Positions 1 through 7,026 of a stretch of DNA of 11,913 nt are shown here, piece after piece. This DNA is from Thermoplasmata archaeon (GTDB lineage Archaea > Thermoplasmatota > Thermoplasmata > B31-G17), in NCBI GenBank assembly GCA_003649915.1, contig QMTG01000023.1, forward strand, positions 1 through 11,913. The letters are read 5' to 3'. Position 1 is the stretch's first letter; each line of letters starts with the position of its first letter. The translations under genes and the position numbers were made by a program. The notes below the pieces were generated by a model. That model was not told the DNA's origin. It was given only the letters and a program-made list of their open reading frames with translations, and made no database searches.

Positions 1-3000
1 AAATTACACCAACAAAGATCTCTGCCTCTATCCTTCTCCCAGTTATTCCATCATACAAGACTTCCTTGCCCGTATGCTTAAACCCGCACCTTACAAGAGC
101 CTGCCTCAACGCTTCCTCAGGCTCGCCGCTGAAGGGTGTGCCGTCAACCTCCCTGCCTTCCATTGCTGCAACCTTACCTCCTATCATCTCGAGCACATGG
201 GCTACAGTCATTCTTGAGGGGATGGCATGGGGGTTTATTATCAGGTCTGGGGTTATGCCCTCAGCACTGAATGGCATGTCTTCCTGAGGCACAATTAGAC
301 CAACAACACCCTTTTGACCGTGGCGTGATGCAAACTTGTCCCCGAGTTCTGGTATTCGTTCATCCCTGACCTTGACCTTTACCATTCTGCTGCCGTTCTC
401 GGTCTCGGTTAATATCAAACTGTCAACCCTGCCGCACTCGCCATGGCGAACTGTTGTGGATGTCTCCCTTCTTTTTTGCGGTGTGAGAAAGTCCGTTTGC
501 TCCTCCAAGAACCTCGGAGGCGAGGTTTTCCCGATAAGCACATCACCGCTATTTACAAATGTTTCAGGGCTCACAAAACCATCCTCATCTAAATGCGAGT
601 AGTGTGTATCAGGCCTAGCACCCATCACGTCAGGGCGCGGAATCTCAAAATGGTCTTCTTGACCGCCCGGATACCTTTTCTCCTCTGACTGGTATGTGCG
701 TATGAAGGTGGACCTGGCCAAACCCCTGTCTATCGCCCCTTTATTGAGTATAACTGCATCCTCCATATTATAACCGTGATACGACATAACTGCCACGACA
801 AAATTCTGCCCGGCAGGTCTTTCGTTGTAATTGACGTAATTCATGGTCTCGGTGTATACCAGAGGCTTCTGCGGGTAATGCAATAAATGTTGTCTGGTAT
901 CTGGCCTTATTCTATAGTTTGAGCACGGTAAGCCCAGGGACTGCTTTGCCATGGCCGCTCCCATTGTTATCCTAGGTGATGAGTTGTGCTCTGCATATGG
1001 AACAAGGCCCGCAGTAACGCCCAATATGAGTATTGGGTCAATCTCAAGATGTGTGTGCTCCTTAGTGAGCAGGTTGGGCACCCGCATTACATACCCGCAG
1101 TATTTGCATCTTAACTTAACTTCTTTATCAGCCCTTCCCATGTTTTCCCAAATGACATCAGAGCGAGATAGATATCGGTGGCAAGACTCGCACTTCTTTG
1201 GCACATCATAGGCGTAGACTGCGATGTAAGCATCCTCTTCCTCTTCCGCATCTAACCACTCTATTATTCCTTCCTTTATGAGATAATCAAAGTCTATTTC
1301 GCCGTTCACAAAATCATTAAGTATTCTCGGGGTTAAACCTATTTTTTTGTTCTTAACAACAAGTATTGGCCTTCTTAGCCTGCCTGCATCACCATTCGCT
1401 TTGACCTCATTTGTCTCATCATCATACCTCACATTTATCTCATGAGATATCTCGCCCCTTCTCCTCATCTCGCGTATGTAAACAGCCAACTCGTAACCAC
1501 TATCGTGCACGCCCACCAAGTCGCCGTTCAAATAAACCTTTGCTTTTGTTGTCTGCTCTCCCTTAATTTCTTTAACACCCAAATCAAATAGAAGATCTCT
1601 CACAGGGCCTTCAGGTATTCCCTCGGTTATATCAACGAATAACGCGTAATTCTTGACAAGACCACAGTTCTGCCCTTCTGGTGTCTCATTCGGGCACAGC
1701 CTTCCCCACTGCGTTGGGTGCAGGTCCCTAGCCTCGAAGTGCGGCTGGCTCCTTGTGAGGGGTGACGTAACCCTGCGTAGGTGGCTCATGGTACTCATGT
1801 TGCTTGTTCTATCAAGAAGTTGAGAAACACCCGTTCTTCCACCAACCCAGTTCCCTGTAGCCAATGCATGAAGTATTCTTTGTGTCAATAGGTCGGGACG
1901 TATTGCCGACTTTATGTTCACACCTTTCTTCTTGGTATAATTTCTCTCAAGTTGATACTTTAAGTCTTTGAGGAGCGCAGATAGCGCAACCCTGAACTGC
2001 TCCTCCATGAGGTCGCCTGCGAGTTTTACACGCTTATTTGCGTAATGGTCTTTGTCATCCTCTCCCCTTAGCCCCAAAGAAAATTCCAGTATTTTTCTAA
2101 CTATTCTACCTATATATATTGCTTTTTTCAGCCTATCCTCACTCCTGTCCCCGAGATGCGGAAGCAAGGTTCTATCAAGGGCGTTCTCGACCTTTTTGAC
2201 CCTATACTCCTTGGCCTGCCCCGGCGCCAGCCTCTTTTCTAAGTAATTAAGAGCATCCTCCTGCGTAACTATTCCGTTTGGCGGATAAAGTCTGGGATTT
2301 TGGCATTCCTCAATATTCATCAGGACTATTGTCGCCATAGATGGGTGGGAAACTATCGAGCGATATATTTCCTCGTCCTTTTCCATTCCCAGCGCCTTCA
2401 TTAGTATGACCACAGGTATTGCTCCCGGGGTACCAGGCAATGTGGCAACTATCATCCCGTCTTTCTTTTTCTCAACCAATAGCAGTGAGCGATAACCCTC
2501 TTTCTGCGAAAAAACCTTGGCTTCCTCCACATCTGTGCCATATCTAGAACTATACTCCACAAGCACTCTGTTTGGCGCTAGGTCCTCAAGGCTCACAAGA
2601 ACACGCTCCGAGCCATTGACTATGAAATAACCACCAGGATCATGGGGGTCCTCACCCAACTCCATGAGCATCCTTGCATAAGTTTCATCATCAATCTCGG
2701 GCTGCTCCTCATCAGCCAACCTATACTTGAACTTGTCATAGTATATCTTCCAAATGTTTTCCCTGTGAATATTGCACTTTTTCGATTTAATCATTATTGG
2801 CATATAACCGATAAAGACCCTCTCTGGCTCTCTCTCAACACCGTTCTCTATCACGGTAAAATCTATGTAAACGGGCGCCTGATAGGTTAAATCGCGAAGT
2901 CTTGCCTCCATGGGTGTAAGCAATGCTGTGGAGCCATCGGCTTCCTTCACCATCGGTGTGCCTATGAATATCGTTGCGCCGCTCTCATAATCTATTTCGC

Positions 3001-3235
3001 CACTGCTCTTTCTAGGCCTACCAAACCTTATTACTATTTCATCTTCTCCTGTTCTGGCAGGGTCTAGCCTGAAGGCACCCCTCATTCCGCTGTCCTCGTC
3101 TATGCGAAGGTTATCGACGACCCTCTGCATTCTATTGTTGGGGTTTTCAGGCAGAGCTAAGAAATCATTAAAAGAGGCTATATGATGGTTCACTATACTT
3201 CTCTCCCTAAACATCGCCCTAACCAGTTCCCTCAT
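1..3235 (-). CDS. rpoB: DNA-directed RNA polymerase subunit B, undivided (B''+B'), C-terminus beyond window
   Basis: Second-largest RNA polymerase subunit, which forms half of the active-site cleft in the cytoplasm. A frame read by hand from the ATG at 3235 stays open to the left edge: 1078 codons, against roughly 1120-1200 for undivided archaeal B, so the last domain (clamp/anchor with its zinc site) is missing. Visible landmarks are LHPTQWGRLCPNETPEGQNC near 1680-1735, HLEIDPILILGV after the domain 5/6 junction, SYHGYNMEDAVILNKGA near 735-790, and GDKFASRHGQKG starting at residue 965, which carries active-site lysine and arginine residues. B is not split into B'' and B', as in Thermoplasmata and Thermococci. 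A CxxC (residues 682-685) and a second CxxC (710-713) lie at the domain 5/6 junction and look like a zinc ribbon. The start overlaps the end of rpoH by 17 bases, and the GGAGGGTGA ribosome site lies only 2 bases from this ATG, so a GTG two codons upstream or a downstream ATG is possible. Confidence 0.97.
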   Translation of the reverse strand, partial: MRELVRAMFRERSIVNHHIASFNDFLALPENPNNRMQRVVDNLRIDEDSGMRGAFRLDPARTGEDEIVIRFGRPRKSSGEIDYESGATIFIGTPMVKEADGSTALLTPMEARLRDLTYQAPVYIDFTVIENGVEREPERVFIGYMPIMIKSKKCNIHRENIWKIYYDKFKYRLADEEQPEIDDETYARMLMELGEDPHDPGGYFIVNGSERVLVSLEDLAPNRVLVEYSSRYGTDVEEAKVFSQKEGYRSLLLVEKKKDGMIVATLPGTPGAIPVVILMKALGMEKDEEIYRSIVSHPSMATIVLMNIEECQNPRLYPPNGIVTQEDALNYLEKRLAPGQAKEYRVKKVENALDRTLLPHLGDRSEDRLKKAIYIGRIVRKILEFSLGLRGEDDKDHYANKRVKLAGDLMEEQFRVALSALLKDLKYQLERNYTKKKGVNIKSAIRPDLLTQRILHALATGNWVGGRTGVSQLLDRTSNMSTMSHLRRVTSPLTRSQPHFEARDLHPTQWGRLCPNETPEGQNCGLVKNYALFVDITEGIPEGPVRDLLFDLGVKEIKGEQTTKAKVYLNGDLVGVHDSGYELAVYIREMRRRGEISHEINVRYDDETNEVKANGDAGRLRRPILVVKNKKIGLTPRILNDFVNGEIDFDYLIKEGIIEWLDAEEEEDAYIAVYAYDVPKKCESCHRYLSRSDVIWENMGRADKEVKLRCKYCGYVMRVPNLLTKEHTHLEIDPILILGVTAGLVPYAEHNSSPRITMGAAMAKQSLGLPCSNYRIRPDTRQHLLHYPQKPLVYTETMNYVNYNERPAGQNFVVAVMSYHGYNMEDAVILNKGAIDRGLARSTFIRTYQSEEKRYPGGQEDHFEIPRPDVMGARPDTHYSHLDEDGFVSPETFVNSGDVLIGKTSPPRFLEEQTDFLTPQKRRETSTTVRHGECGRVDSLILTETENGSRMVKVKVRDERIPELGDKFASRHGQKGVVGLIVPQEDMPFSAEGITPDLIINPHAIPSRMTVAHVLEMIGGKVAAMEGREVDGTPFSGEPEEALRQALVRCGFKHTGKEVLYDGITGRRIEAEIFVGVI

Positions 3236-3524
3236 CTTCACCCTCCCCATACTCAAATATTATCCCGCTATATGGGTGCACAACCACCCTATACGCTATA
3301 GATACACCAGCAGTGGGGCTTTTCCTGATTATTTTAATCACGGTTCCTTCCTCAATCTTTCCGTACTTTTTCTGAAGTATCTGTATGCATGGATCCGTTA
3401 TCAAAATCTTTGGCAACTGGCTCTTATCAATCCCTAGCTCTTTTAAAACACGTTCTTCCTCCTCTTTGCTCAAAATATGATGCTCTGGTACCAGTTCATG
3501 TTCGAGCACATTGAACCTCACCAT
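3219..3524 (-). CDS. rpoH: DNA-directed RNA polymerase subunit H (Rpb5-like)
   Basis: Small archaeal RNA polymerase subunit equivalent to the C-terminal domain of eukaryotic Rpb5, sitting at the lower jaw of the enzyme. The family pattern is clear: an early VLEHELVPEHHILS, then LPKILITDP, and finally VIKIIRKSPTAG followed by YRVVVHPYSG. I place the start at the second in-frame ATG (3524), because GAGGTGA at 3532-3538 lies about 7 bases before it and only one base before the ATG at 3530. This gives 101 residues against a usual 75-85. The excess is an acidic, glycine-rich tail at the C-terminus, exactly the part encoded by DNA that also holds the rpoB ribosome site and start. rpoH upstream of the B genes is the normal archaeal order, and the 17-base overlap suggests coupled translation. 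Confidence 0.96.
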   Translation of the reverse strand: MVRFNVLEHELVPEHHILSKEEEERVLKELGIDKSQLPKILITDPCIQILQKKYGKIEEGTVIKIIRKSPTAGVSIAYRVVVHPYSGIIFEYGEGEDEGTG

Positions 3525-3562
3525 ATACATTTCACCTCTTTCATCATTTCATCGCAAACCTC

Positions 3563-3574
3563 GCATATTTATGC
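3563..3574 (-). promoter_or_regulatory. possible rpoH-rpoB TATA box within an imperfect palindrome
   Basis: GCATAAATATGC begins on the discriminator base of the tRNA and has 5-bp inverted arms around AA. Its centre (about 3569) would place a transcription start near 3543, giving a leader of roughly 20 bases that contains the GAGGTGA ribosome site of rpoH. The BRE would then overlap the GC-rich 3' end of the tRNA, which is a poor BRE. Read-through from the tRNA promoter is the alternative. Confidence 0.4.
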
Positions 3575-3587
3575 GGGCCCGAGGGGA

Positions 3588-3645
3588 TTTTCTGGGCATG
3601 CTCCGGGGGCAGCAGAGTTTTTCAACATACCCGGGGCATATCCCT
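3588..3645 (-). other. tRNA-Lys intron 2, 58 bases, T-loop position 59/60
   Basis: The exon outer helix is the T stem AGGGG/CCCCT. The central helix is TTCG (3651-3648) with AGAA (3593-3590): three Watson-Crick pairs plus a G-A mismatch. Bulges are AAA (3647-3645) and AAT (3589-3587). The inner intron stem has GGG/CCC, ATGC/GCAT and CCGGG/CCCGG blocks separated by small internal loops, under an apical loop of roughly 20 bases. Cutting after the second bulge base leaves T-loop TTCGAAT, the universal form. A run of A on both sides of the junction leaves exact cut sites ambiguous by one or two bases without changing the product. Confidence 0.92.
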
Positions 3646-3648
3646 TTC

Positions 3649-3684
<36 letters not shown>

Positions 3685-3715
3685 CTCTAGGGCGCATAGG
3701 GCTACCTACGCACCT
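3685..3715 (-). other. tRNA-Lys intron 1, 31 bases, D-loop position 20/21
   Basis: Exon CTAG (3721-3718) pairs with intron CTAG (3690-3687), making the 4-bp central helix. The 3-base bulges are GTA (cut after T3716) and AGA (cut after G3685). The intron body is a 10-bp hairpin (3714-3705 with 3700-3691, including two G-U pairs) closed by the loop TAGC. Cutting after the second base of each bulge restores D-loop AGCTAGGTA exactly. The exon-side outer helix is weak: the D stem lies two bases away on one strand, so this is a relaxed motif. Confidence 0.92.
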
Positions 3716-3772
3716 ACCTAGCTGAGCTACGGGCCCACACATGGAAAGTGGCACACCTCAATGCAGATTCTC

Positions 3773-3788
3773 TATTTAATCGTTTCGG
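3773..3788 (-). promoter_or_regulatory. TATA box and BRE of tRNA-Lys
   Basis: On the minus strand the BRE-like CCGAAACG (3788-3781) is followed directly by TATA box ATTAAATA (3780-3773). The centre lies 40 bases before the tRNA, which puts transcription start near 3750 with a leader of about 15 bases, normal for an archaeal tRNA gene. Confidence 0.75.
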
Positions 3789-3935
3789 TACTTGCCAAGC
3801 AACTAAATATCGCTTTATAATAATTTTTGCCGCACACAGCCACCATCTTTTCCGTGTAACTTTTTAATATATACCTAATTTCTCATCTCCCCCGAATTAT
3901 TACTCGATTCTACTTTTCCTCTTCGCTACCATCTA
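3789..3935. other. AT-rich intergenic DNA between tRNA-Lys promoter and lipoprotein gene
   Basis: I find no ORF of note, tRNA or box C/D RNA here. The minus strand holds two further TATA-like stretches, TATATATTAA at 3873-3864 and TTATAAAG near 3820, neither at the right distance from a recognised gene. They could serve a short unannotated RNA ending near the tRNA promoter, or mean nothing in DNA this AT-rich. Confidence 0.4.
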
Positions 3936-4532
3936 TTACTCTGCTACTTCCATGTATGTATACGTACCACTAACCGTGTACGCAAACCCTTGATCCTTGT
4001 AAACTATTGGCCACCATGGGAAGGGTCTCGTTGGCTTCCCACCATAGCAATCACCGTCTATTTTAACAACAACATTGCCTGATATGTATTGCCCCTCAGG
4101 CAAAGGCTCAGCGGGAAGTGTTATGGTCACGGAAAATGGTGTTGACCCCTGTTTCTTTATGGTTTCATTGGCCGATGCATTTCCCCATGTTATTGTGATC
4201 GTTATTTGGTCAGGATCGGAGCCCTCATCGGTTTCGCTATGGTTTGAATCACTATCCTGTACGTCTATCTTGAGTTCAACACTCACAACTTTATCTGATT
4301 CAAATTTTATCGGAATCTCCACAGACGCCTTCCACGGCTCGTCACTAGACTCAGCCCAGTTAGATTCAGCCCATCCTGATATTGTTCGTATTGTTCCAGA
4401 CATCTGGGTGAGTTCAGGCTGTGGCGTTGCTTTTGTTTCACCCTTTTCAGCACACCCTGCGTAGAACACGGGAACCATTATCGCCACTGCTATCAGGATT
4501 ACTGCCATTTCCTTTTTCATGCTAATCGCCAT
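3936..4532 (-). CDS. putative lipoprotein with beta-sandwich-like extracellular domain, function unknown
   Basis: A 198-aa protein that I do not recognise as a named family. The N-terminus is a lipoprotein signal: lysines at 6-7, hydrophobic residues 9-23, then FYAGC with cysteine 27 as the lipid-anchor residue. A short Thr/Pro/Gln-rich linker follows, then a domain of alternating strand-like segments (ASVEIPIKFES, VVSVELKIDV, QITITITWG, FSVTITLPAEP, GNVVVKIDG), typical of Ig-like or beta-sandwich folds. An acidic Ser/Asp stretch lies near residues 93-107, two N-glycosylation sequons (NAS, NET) sit near the middle, and the C-terminal part is rich in aromatic residues. It is probably anchored on the outer face of the membrane. 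It stands alone: its promoter lies directly upstream and the gene ends about 200 bases before the tRNA. A second ATG at 4520 is possible but has no ribosome site. Confidence 0.8.
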   Translation of the reverse strand: MAISMKKEMAVILIAVAIMVPVFYAGCAEKGETKATPQPELTQMSGTIRTISGWAESNWAESSDEPWKASVEIPIKFESDKVVSVELKIDVQDSDSNHSETDEGSDPDQITITITWGNASANETIKKQGSTPFSVTITLPAEPLPEGQYISGNVVVKIDGDCYGGKPTRPFPWWPIVYKDQGFAYTVSGTYTYMEVAE

Positions 4533-4553
4533 TGACCCTTATGCAAATAGGTG

Positions 4554-4570
4554 TTAAAAAACTTATCGTT
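4554..4570 (-). promoter_or_regulatory. promoter of the 198-aa lipoprotein gene, likely leaderless
   Basis: TATA-like TTTTTTAA (4561-4554) is preceded by AACGATAAG as a candidate BRE. Its centre lies about 25 bases from the ATG at 4532, so transcription would begin at or next to the start codon. The weak AAGGGTC upstream of the ATG fits a leaderless message. The T run could also end transcripts of the preceding operon. Confidence 0.55.
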
Positions 4571-4587
4571 TTTCTAGGGTGCGGATA

Positions 4588-4674
4588 TTATTGCTCACGC
4601 AAACAATCCTGCACACTTTTTATGCACTTTACCGCTAAAACATAGTCTCTTCTGTTTGTTTCAATTTCTGCCAC
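4588..4674 (-). CDS. possible 28-codon small ORF at the end of the orc1-nuclease operon
   Basis: A GTG-start ORF encoding 28 residues, (M)AEIETNRRDYVLAVKC and onward to CLREQ, in a different frame from the 83-aa gene whose stop lies 8 bases upstream. TTGAGG, overlapping that stop codon, lies 6 bases before the GTG and would serve as ribosome site. Composition is protein-like: charged and amphipathic with no rare-codon oddity, resembling a short helix. The frame is closed by a TAA just upstream of the lysine codon at about 4695. It may be a real microprotein, or the remnant of a longer helical tail of the upstream gene lost by a frameshift. I do not recognise it. Confidence 0.4.
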   Translation of the reverse strand: MAEIETNRRDYVLAVKCIKSVQDCLREQ

Positions 4675-4682
4675 TGGGTTCC

Positions 4683-4934
4683 TCAAATCTTCCTTTTAAG
4701 AAAAACAGCCCTGTACAGACTTTTAAGGTCTGCTGGCGATACTGCCCTTTTCATGCTTTTAAGGAGATTAGTGTAATATTTCATGTGCCTTTTTGCCTCC
4801 CTAAGCCTACATTCATAATCGTCAGCCTCCGCTCTGTATTTGCTTCCCTTAATTCTTTCCCTGTAGCGCTTCACACGATTCTCCCATGAAAGTACCTCAC
4901 GCAGAACATGCATTAACTTATCACTGATCATCAT
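4683..4934 (-). CDS. 83-aa basic, helical protein of unknown function
   Basis: A short, strongly basic and probably all-helical protein with no signal or membrane segment. Residues 10-65 alternate charged and hydrophobic positions (WENRVKRYRERIKG, EADDYECRLREAKRHMKYY), as expected for a coiled coil or helical hairpin. The ATG overlaps the stop of the upstream lipoprotein gene as ATGA (4934-4931), so it is probably translated by reinitiation in the same operon. A second ATG follows directly. The basic character would allow nucleic-acid or phospholipid contact, but nothing in the sequence proves either. Its place in a transcript with orc1 and a DHH nuclease is the only functional hint. Confidence 0.75.
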   Translation of the reverse strand: MMISDKLMHVLREVLSWENRVKRYRERIKGSKYRAEADDYECRLREAKRHMKYYTNLLKSMKRAVSPADLKSLYRAVFLKRKI

Positions 4935-5488
4935 GAACTTAGACCCCCTACAGGTTGCTTAACACGTACCCTTACTTCGAACTTGTCGTATTTGTCTATG
5001 GCTTTTATTCCTATTCCTTGGGCATTAACACACATTGTCCAGTTCCCCGGGCTTGGATTTTTTGTTACTACTGTTTGGAGGGGATGATGCGTGGTCTCGT
5101 TGAACGTTTCCTCATATCTCAGACTACCATTTGGCGTATAGAGGGATACACAAACATACCGATCGGGAGTGTAGTTCTCTATTATCTCAGAAACACTCTC
5201 ATTTATATTTGGGAACTCAGCAATTACAACGCGTACTATCATGTCCAGCATTACACTTCCATTTGGCACGGGCACCTGTTTGGATGCAGAATAGGTTAAT
5301 GTGCTCTGATCAGTGAGAACCGTTACAAAAGTATGCTTTATTACATACTCTTTAACAATATACTCCACCCTCCCCTCCTTTTTCGGCACTAGGAGGGTTT
5401 TTGCAAGCTCAATATCAATACACCCGGACAGTGTGGCGATGGTGATTAATACCGCAAAGAGCAGAGCGATTTCCTTACGATTTGGCAT
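4931..5488 (-). CDS. putative lipoprotein of unknown function in the orc1-nuclease operon
   Basis: A 185-aa protein with a clean lipoprotein signal: PNRK at residues 2-5, a hydrophobic core at 7-20, and TLSGC with cysteine 23 as the modified residue. The mature part is predominantly strand-forming (EYIVKEYVIKHTFVTVL, MLDMIVRVVIAEF, FEVRVRVKQPVGG) with a PSPGNWTMCVNAQG segment that resembles the end of a beta-sandwich domain, where a product tells how the signal or load is shaped outside the cell. About five N-glycosylation sequons (NGS, NES, NYT, NET, NWT) support an outside location. It starts 12 bases after the nuclease stop with GTGAGG 7 bases before the ATG, and its stop overlaps the next start. 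It resembles the 198-aa lipoprotein only in architecture; I see no clear sequence match between them. Function is unknown. Confidence 0.82.
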   Translation of the reverse strand: MPNRKEIALLFAVLITIATLSGCIDIELAKTLLVPKKEGRVEYIVKEYVIKHTFVTVLTDQSTLTYSASKQVPVPNGSVMLDMIVRVVIAEFPNINESVSEIIENYTPDRYVCVSLYTPNGSLRYEETFNETTHHPLQTVVTKNPSPGNWTMCVNAQGIGIKAIDKYDKFEVRVRVKQPVGGLSS

Positions 5489-5500
5489 GAATAGCCCTCA

Positions 5501-6922
5501 CTAACCATTACCCAACTGCTTGTTTATAATTTTTTCTACTTCGCGTAGAAAAACGTCCTCGGCACCCTCAGGTATTGTTGCGCCTGCTGCAGCACTATGT
5601 CCTCCGCCCTCTCCACCCACCGTATCAGCCGCAATCCTAACAGCCTGTGCCAGATTTATTCCCATGTTTATTAATGGGCGTGGAGCTCGGGCAGAAACCT
5701 TAATCTTTCCCTCGGTATTTTTAGCAAACGCTATTATCGGTTTGTTTGTAGGAATCTCCCCTGAGTTCAGGAGCATAGAAGCAAGTGTTCCTATTATTGT
5801 GTCAAGTATTTTGTTTCCCCCATGAAAATACAGTAGAGTACCGTATTCTTCTATCCCTATTACTCTAAGCACGGTATCGAGCGACTCCACAAGCGTTCTT
5901 CTGTGCCCGCGCAAAAGAACTCTAGCCCTCCTAAACGCTTCACCCCTGTCGCCAAGGCAGACATCTAACCCTATGTATGCCTCTCCATACCTGCCACATG
6001 CGTTTAAGAGTGTGGCAAACTCCTTTGCCTCATGTATCTCGGTGCCCAAGTGCTCCAGGGGAAAATAATAGCATTCTCCGACAACCCTTACAGCATCTTC
6101 CGGTACACAATCCGAGAAAAGTATTCTGCGAACAATTTGCGATATTATGAGCCTACGCTCCCTACCACTTAAGTTGACCCAAGAGCGCCATACACCTTCA
6201 TCATCCCTAAGTTCTACGCCCAAATTTGTTAAGAACTCAATCCCCGCACTTTCATTTCCGGATATCCCTGGTATCACAGGGTCAAATGCGTACTGTAGCA
6301 TTTTGTACACAGGCCTTGTTTCCTTTCCGTAATAGAAAATGTCTGTTACTTGCTTCACATATCCTGCGCTCTCTCCAATATCTGCAATCTTTTTGTTTAT
6401 ACCAACAAGCGCCCTATTTTCATTGTCTTGCAGGTCACCCACAGCCCCAGTCACGGCCAATGGTACTAAGCGCTCCACACTTTCGCCCAAAATCGCATAC
6501 GCCATTATCCATGTTATCCCAGACCCACTCAACTCCCTGCCGCCGTCTATACCAAAATTATGTGGGTTGAGCTCAAACACTCTACCGTTATTTGATTTAG
6601 TACGGCTCTGTATTACTGTGTGATGGTCTGTTATGATTGCTTGGTTGCTAACTCCTTCTATTTTGTCTTTAACGCTGCTGCCTATGTCTGTATACCACAC
6701 TAATTCTGCCCCCATGTCTCCAATCCTTTGCAAAATATCTTCGTCTAGGTTCTTAACAAAAAAATTTTGGTATTCGATCCCGAGATTCTCCATCACAAAT
6801 GTTGCTATGGATGCTGAGGTAATACCGTCAGCGTCTATGTGGGATACCACAAGAACCTCTGATTTTTTCTCCAATTTGATTTTCTCAGCAACACTTCTAG
6901 CGGCCAGTATTATAGGGGTCAT
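5501..6922 (-). CDS. archaeal GAN/RecJ-like DHH-family single-strand exonuclease
   Basis: A 473-aa DHH phosphoesterase of the length expected for archaeal GAN, the GINS-associated nuclease related to RecJ and Cdc45. Motifs in order: SHIDADG at residues 27-33 (metal-binding Asp30 and Asp32), YTDIGS at 77-82 (Asp79), TDHH at 98-101, GAVGDLQD at 159-166 (Asp163), and the DHHA1 substrate-binding GGEGGGHSAAAG at 437-448. All expected metal ligands are present, so it should be an active Mn/Mg-dependent exonuclease rather than a dead Cdc45-like subunit. In other archaea GAN joins GINS and MCM at the fork; whether this copy does is inference. It starts 17 bases after the microprotein stop, with GGTGG 5 bases before the ATG, and sits in the orc1 transcript. 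A RecJ2-type or RNA-degrading DHH enzyme is the main alternative. Confidence 0.88.
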   Translation of the reverse strand: MTPIILAARSVAEKIKLEKKSEVLVVSHIDADGITSASIATFVMENLGIEYQNFFVKNLDEDILQRIGDMGAELVWYTDIGSSVKDKIEGVSNQAIITDHHTVIQSRTKSNNGRVFELNPHNFGIDGGRELSGSGITWIMAYAILGESVERLVPLAVTGAVGDLQDNENRALVGINKKIADIGESAGYVKQVTDIFYYGKETRPVYKMLQYAFDPVIPGISGNESAGIEFLTNLGVELRDDEGVWRSWVNLSGRERRLIISQIVRRILFSDCVPEDAVRVVGECYYFPLEHLGTEIHEAKEFATLLNACGRYGEAYIGLDVCLGDRGEAFRRARVLLRGHRRTLVESLDTVLRVIGIEEYGTLLYFHGGNKILDTIIGTLASMLLNSGEIPTNKPIIAFAKNTEGKIKVSARAPRPLINMGINLAQAVRIAADTVGGEGGGHSAAAGATIPEGAEDVFLREVEKIINKQLGNG

Positions 6923-6939
6923 TTTTCCACCAGTAGTTT

Positions 6940-7026
6940 TTATACAAGGGCTGCTATAAACATTAGTGAAATTATTGCCATGGCAAGCACAAAGCCTACA
7001 AGCCTTTCCATAGCGTAATTTCTCAT
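6940..7026 (-). CDS. 28-aa single-pass membrane microprotein between orc1 and the DHH nuclease
   Basis: An unlisted short gene. Its ATG overlaps the orc1 stop as ATGA (7026-7023), and GGTGAG inside the last orc1 codons lies about 7 bases before it, an excellent ribosome site. The peptide begins MRNYAMERLVGF and continues as an uncharged hydrophobic run of about 18 residues ending FIAALV at the TAA. Positive charges lie only in the first eight residues, so the positive-inside rule puts the N-terminus in the cytoplasm. The stop is followed after 17 bases by the nuclease start, so the whole gap between the two replication genes is filled by this ORF. Family unknown. Confidence 0.68.
   Translation of the reverse strand: MRNYAMERLVGFVLAMAIISLMFIAALV

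Noticed and set aside
951..1211. Plus-strand ORFs inside rpoB
   Set aside because: All are antisense to a continuous, highly conserved RpoB frame.
3789..3935. Box C/D guide RNA upstream of the tRNA
   Set aside because: No RTGATGA and CTGA pair at suitable distance on either strand.
4075..4464. 129-codon plus-strand ORF antisense to the 198-aa lipoprotein
   Set aside because: The minus-strand frame has a signal peptide, lipobox, promoter and sequons; the plus-strand frame has no ribosome site and looks like a shadow.
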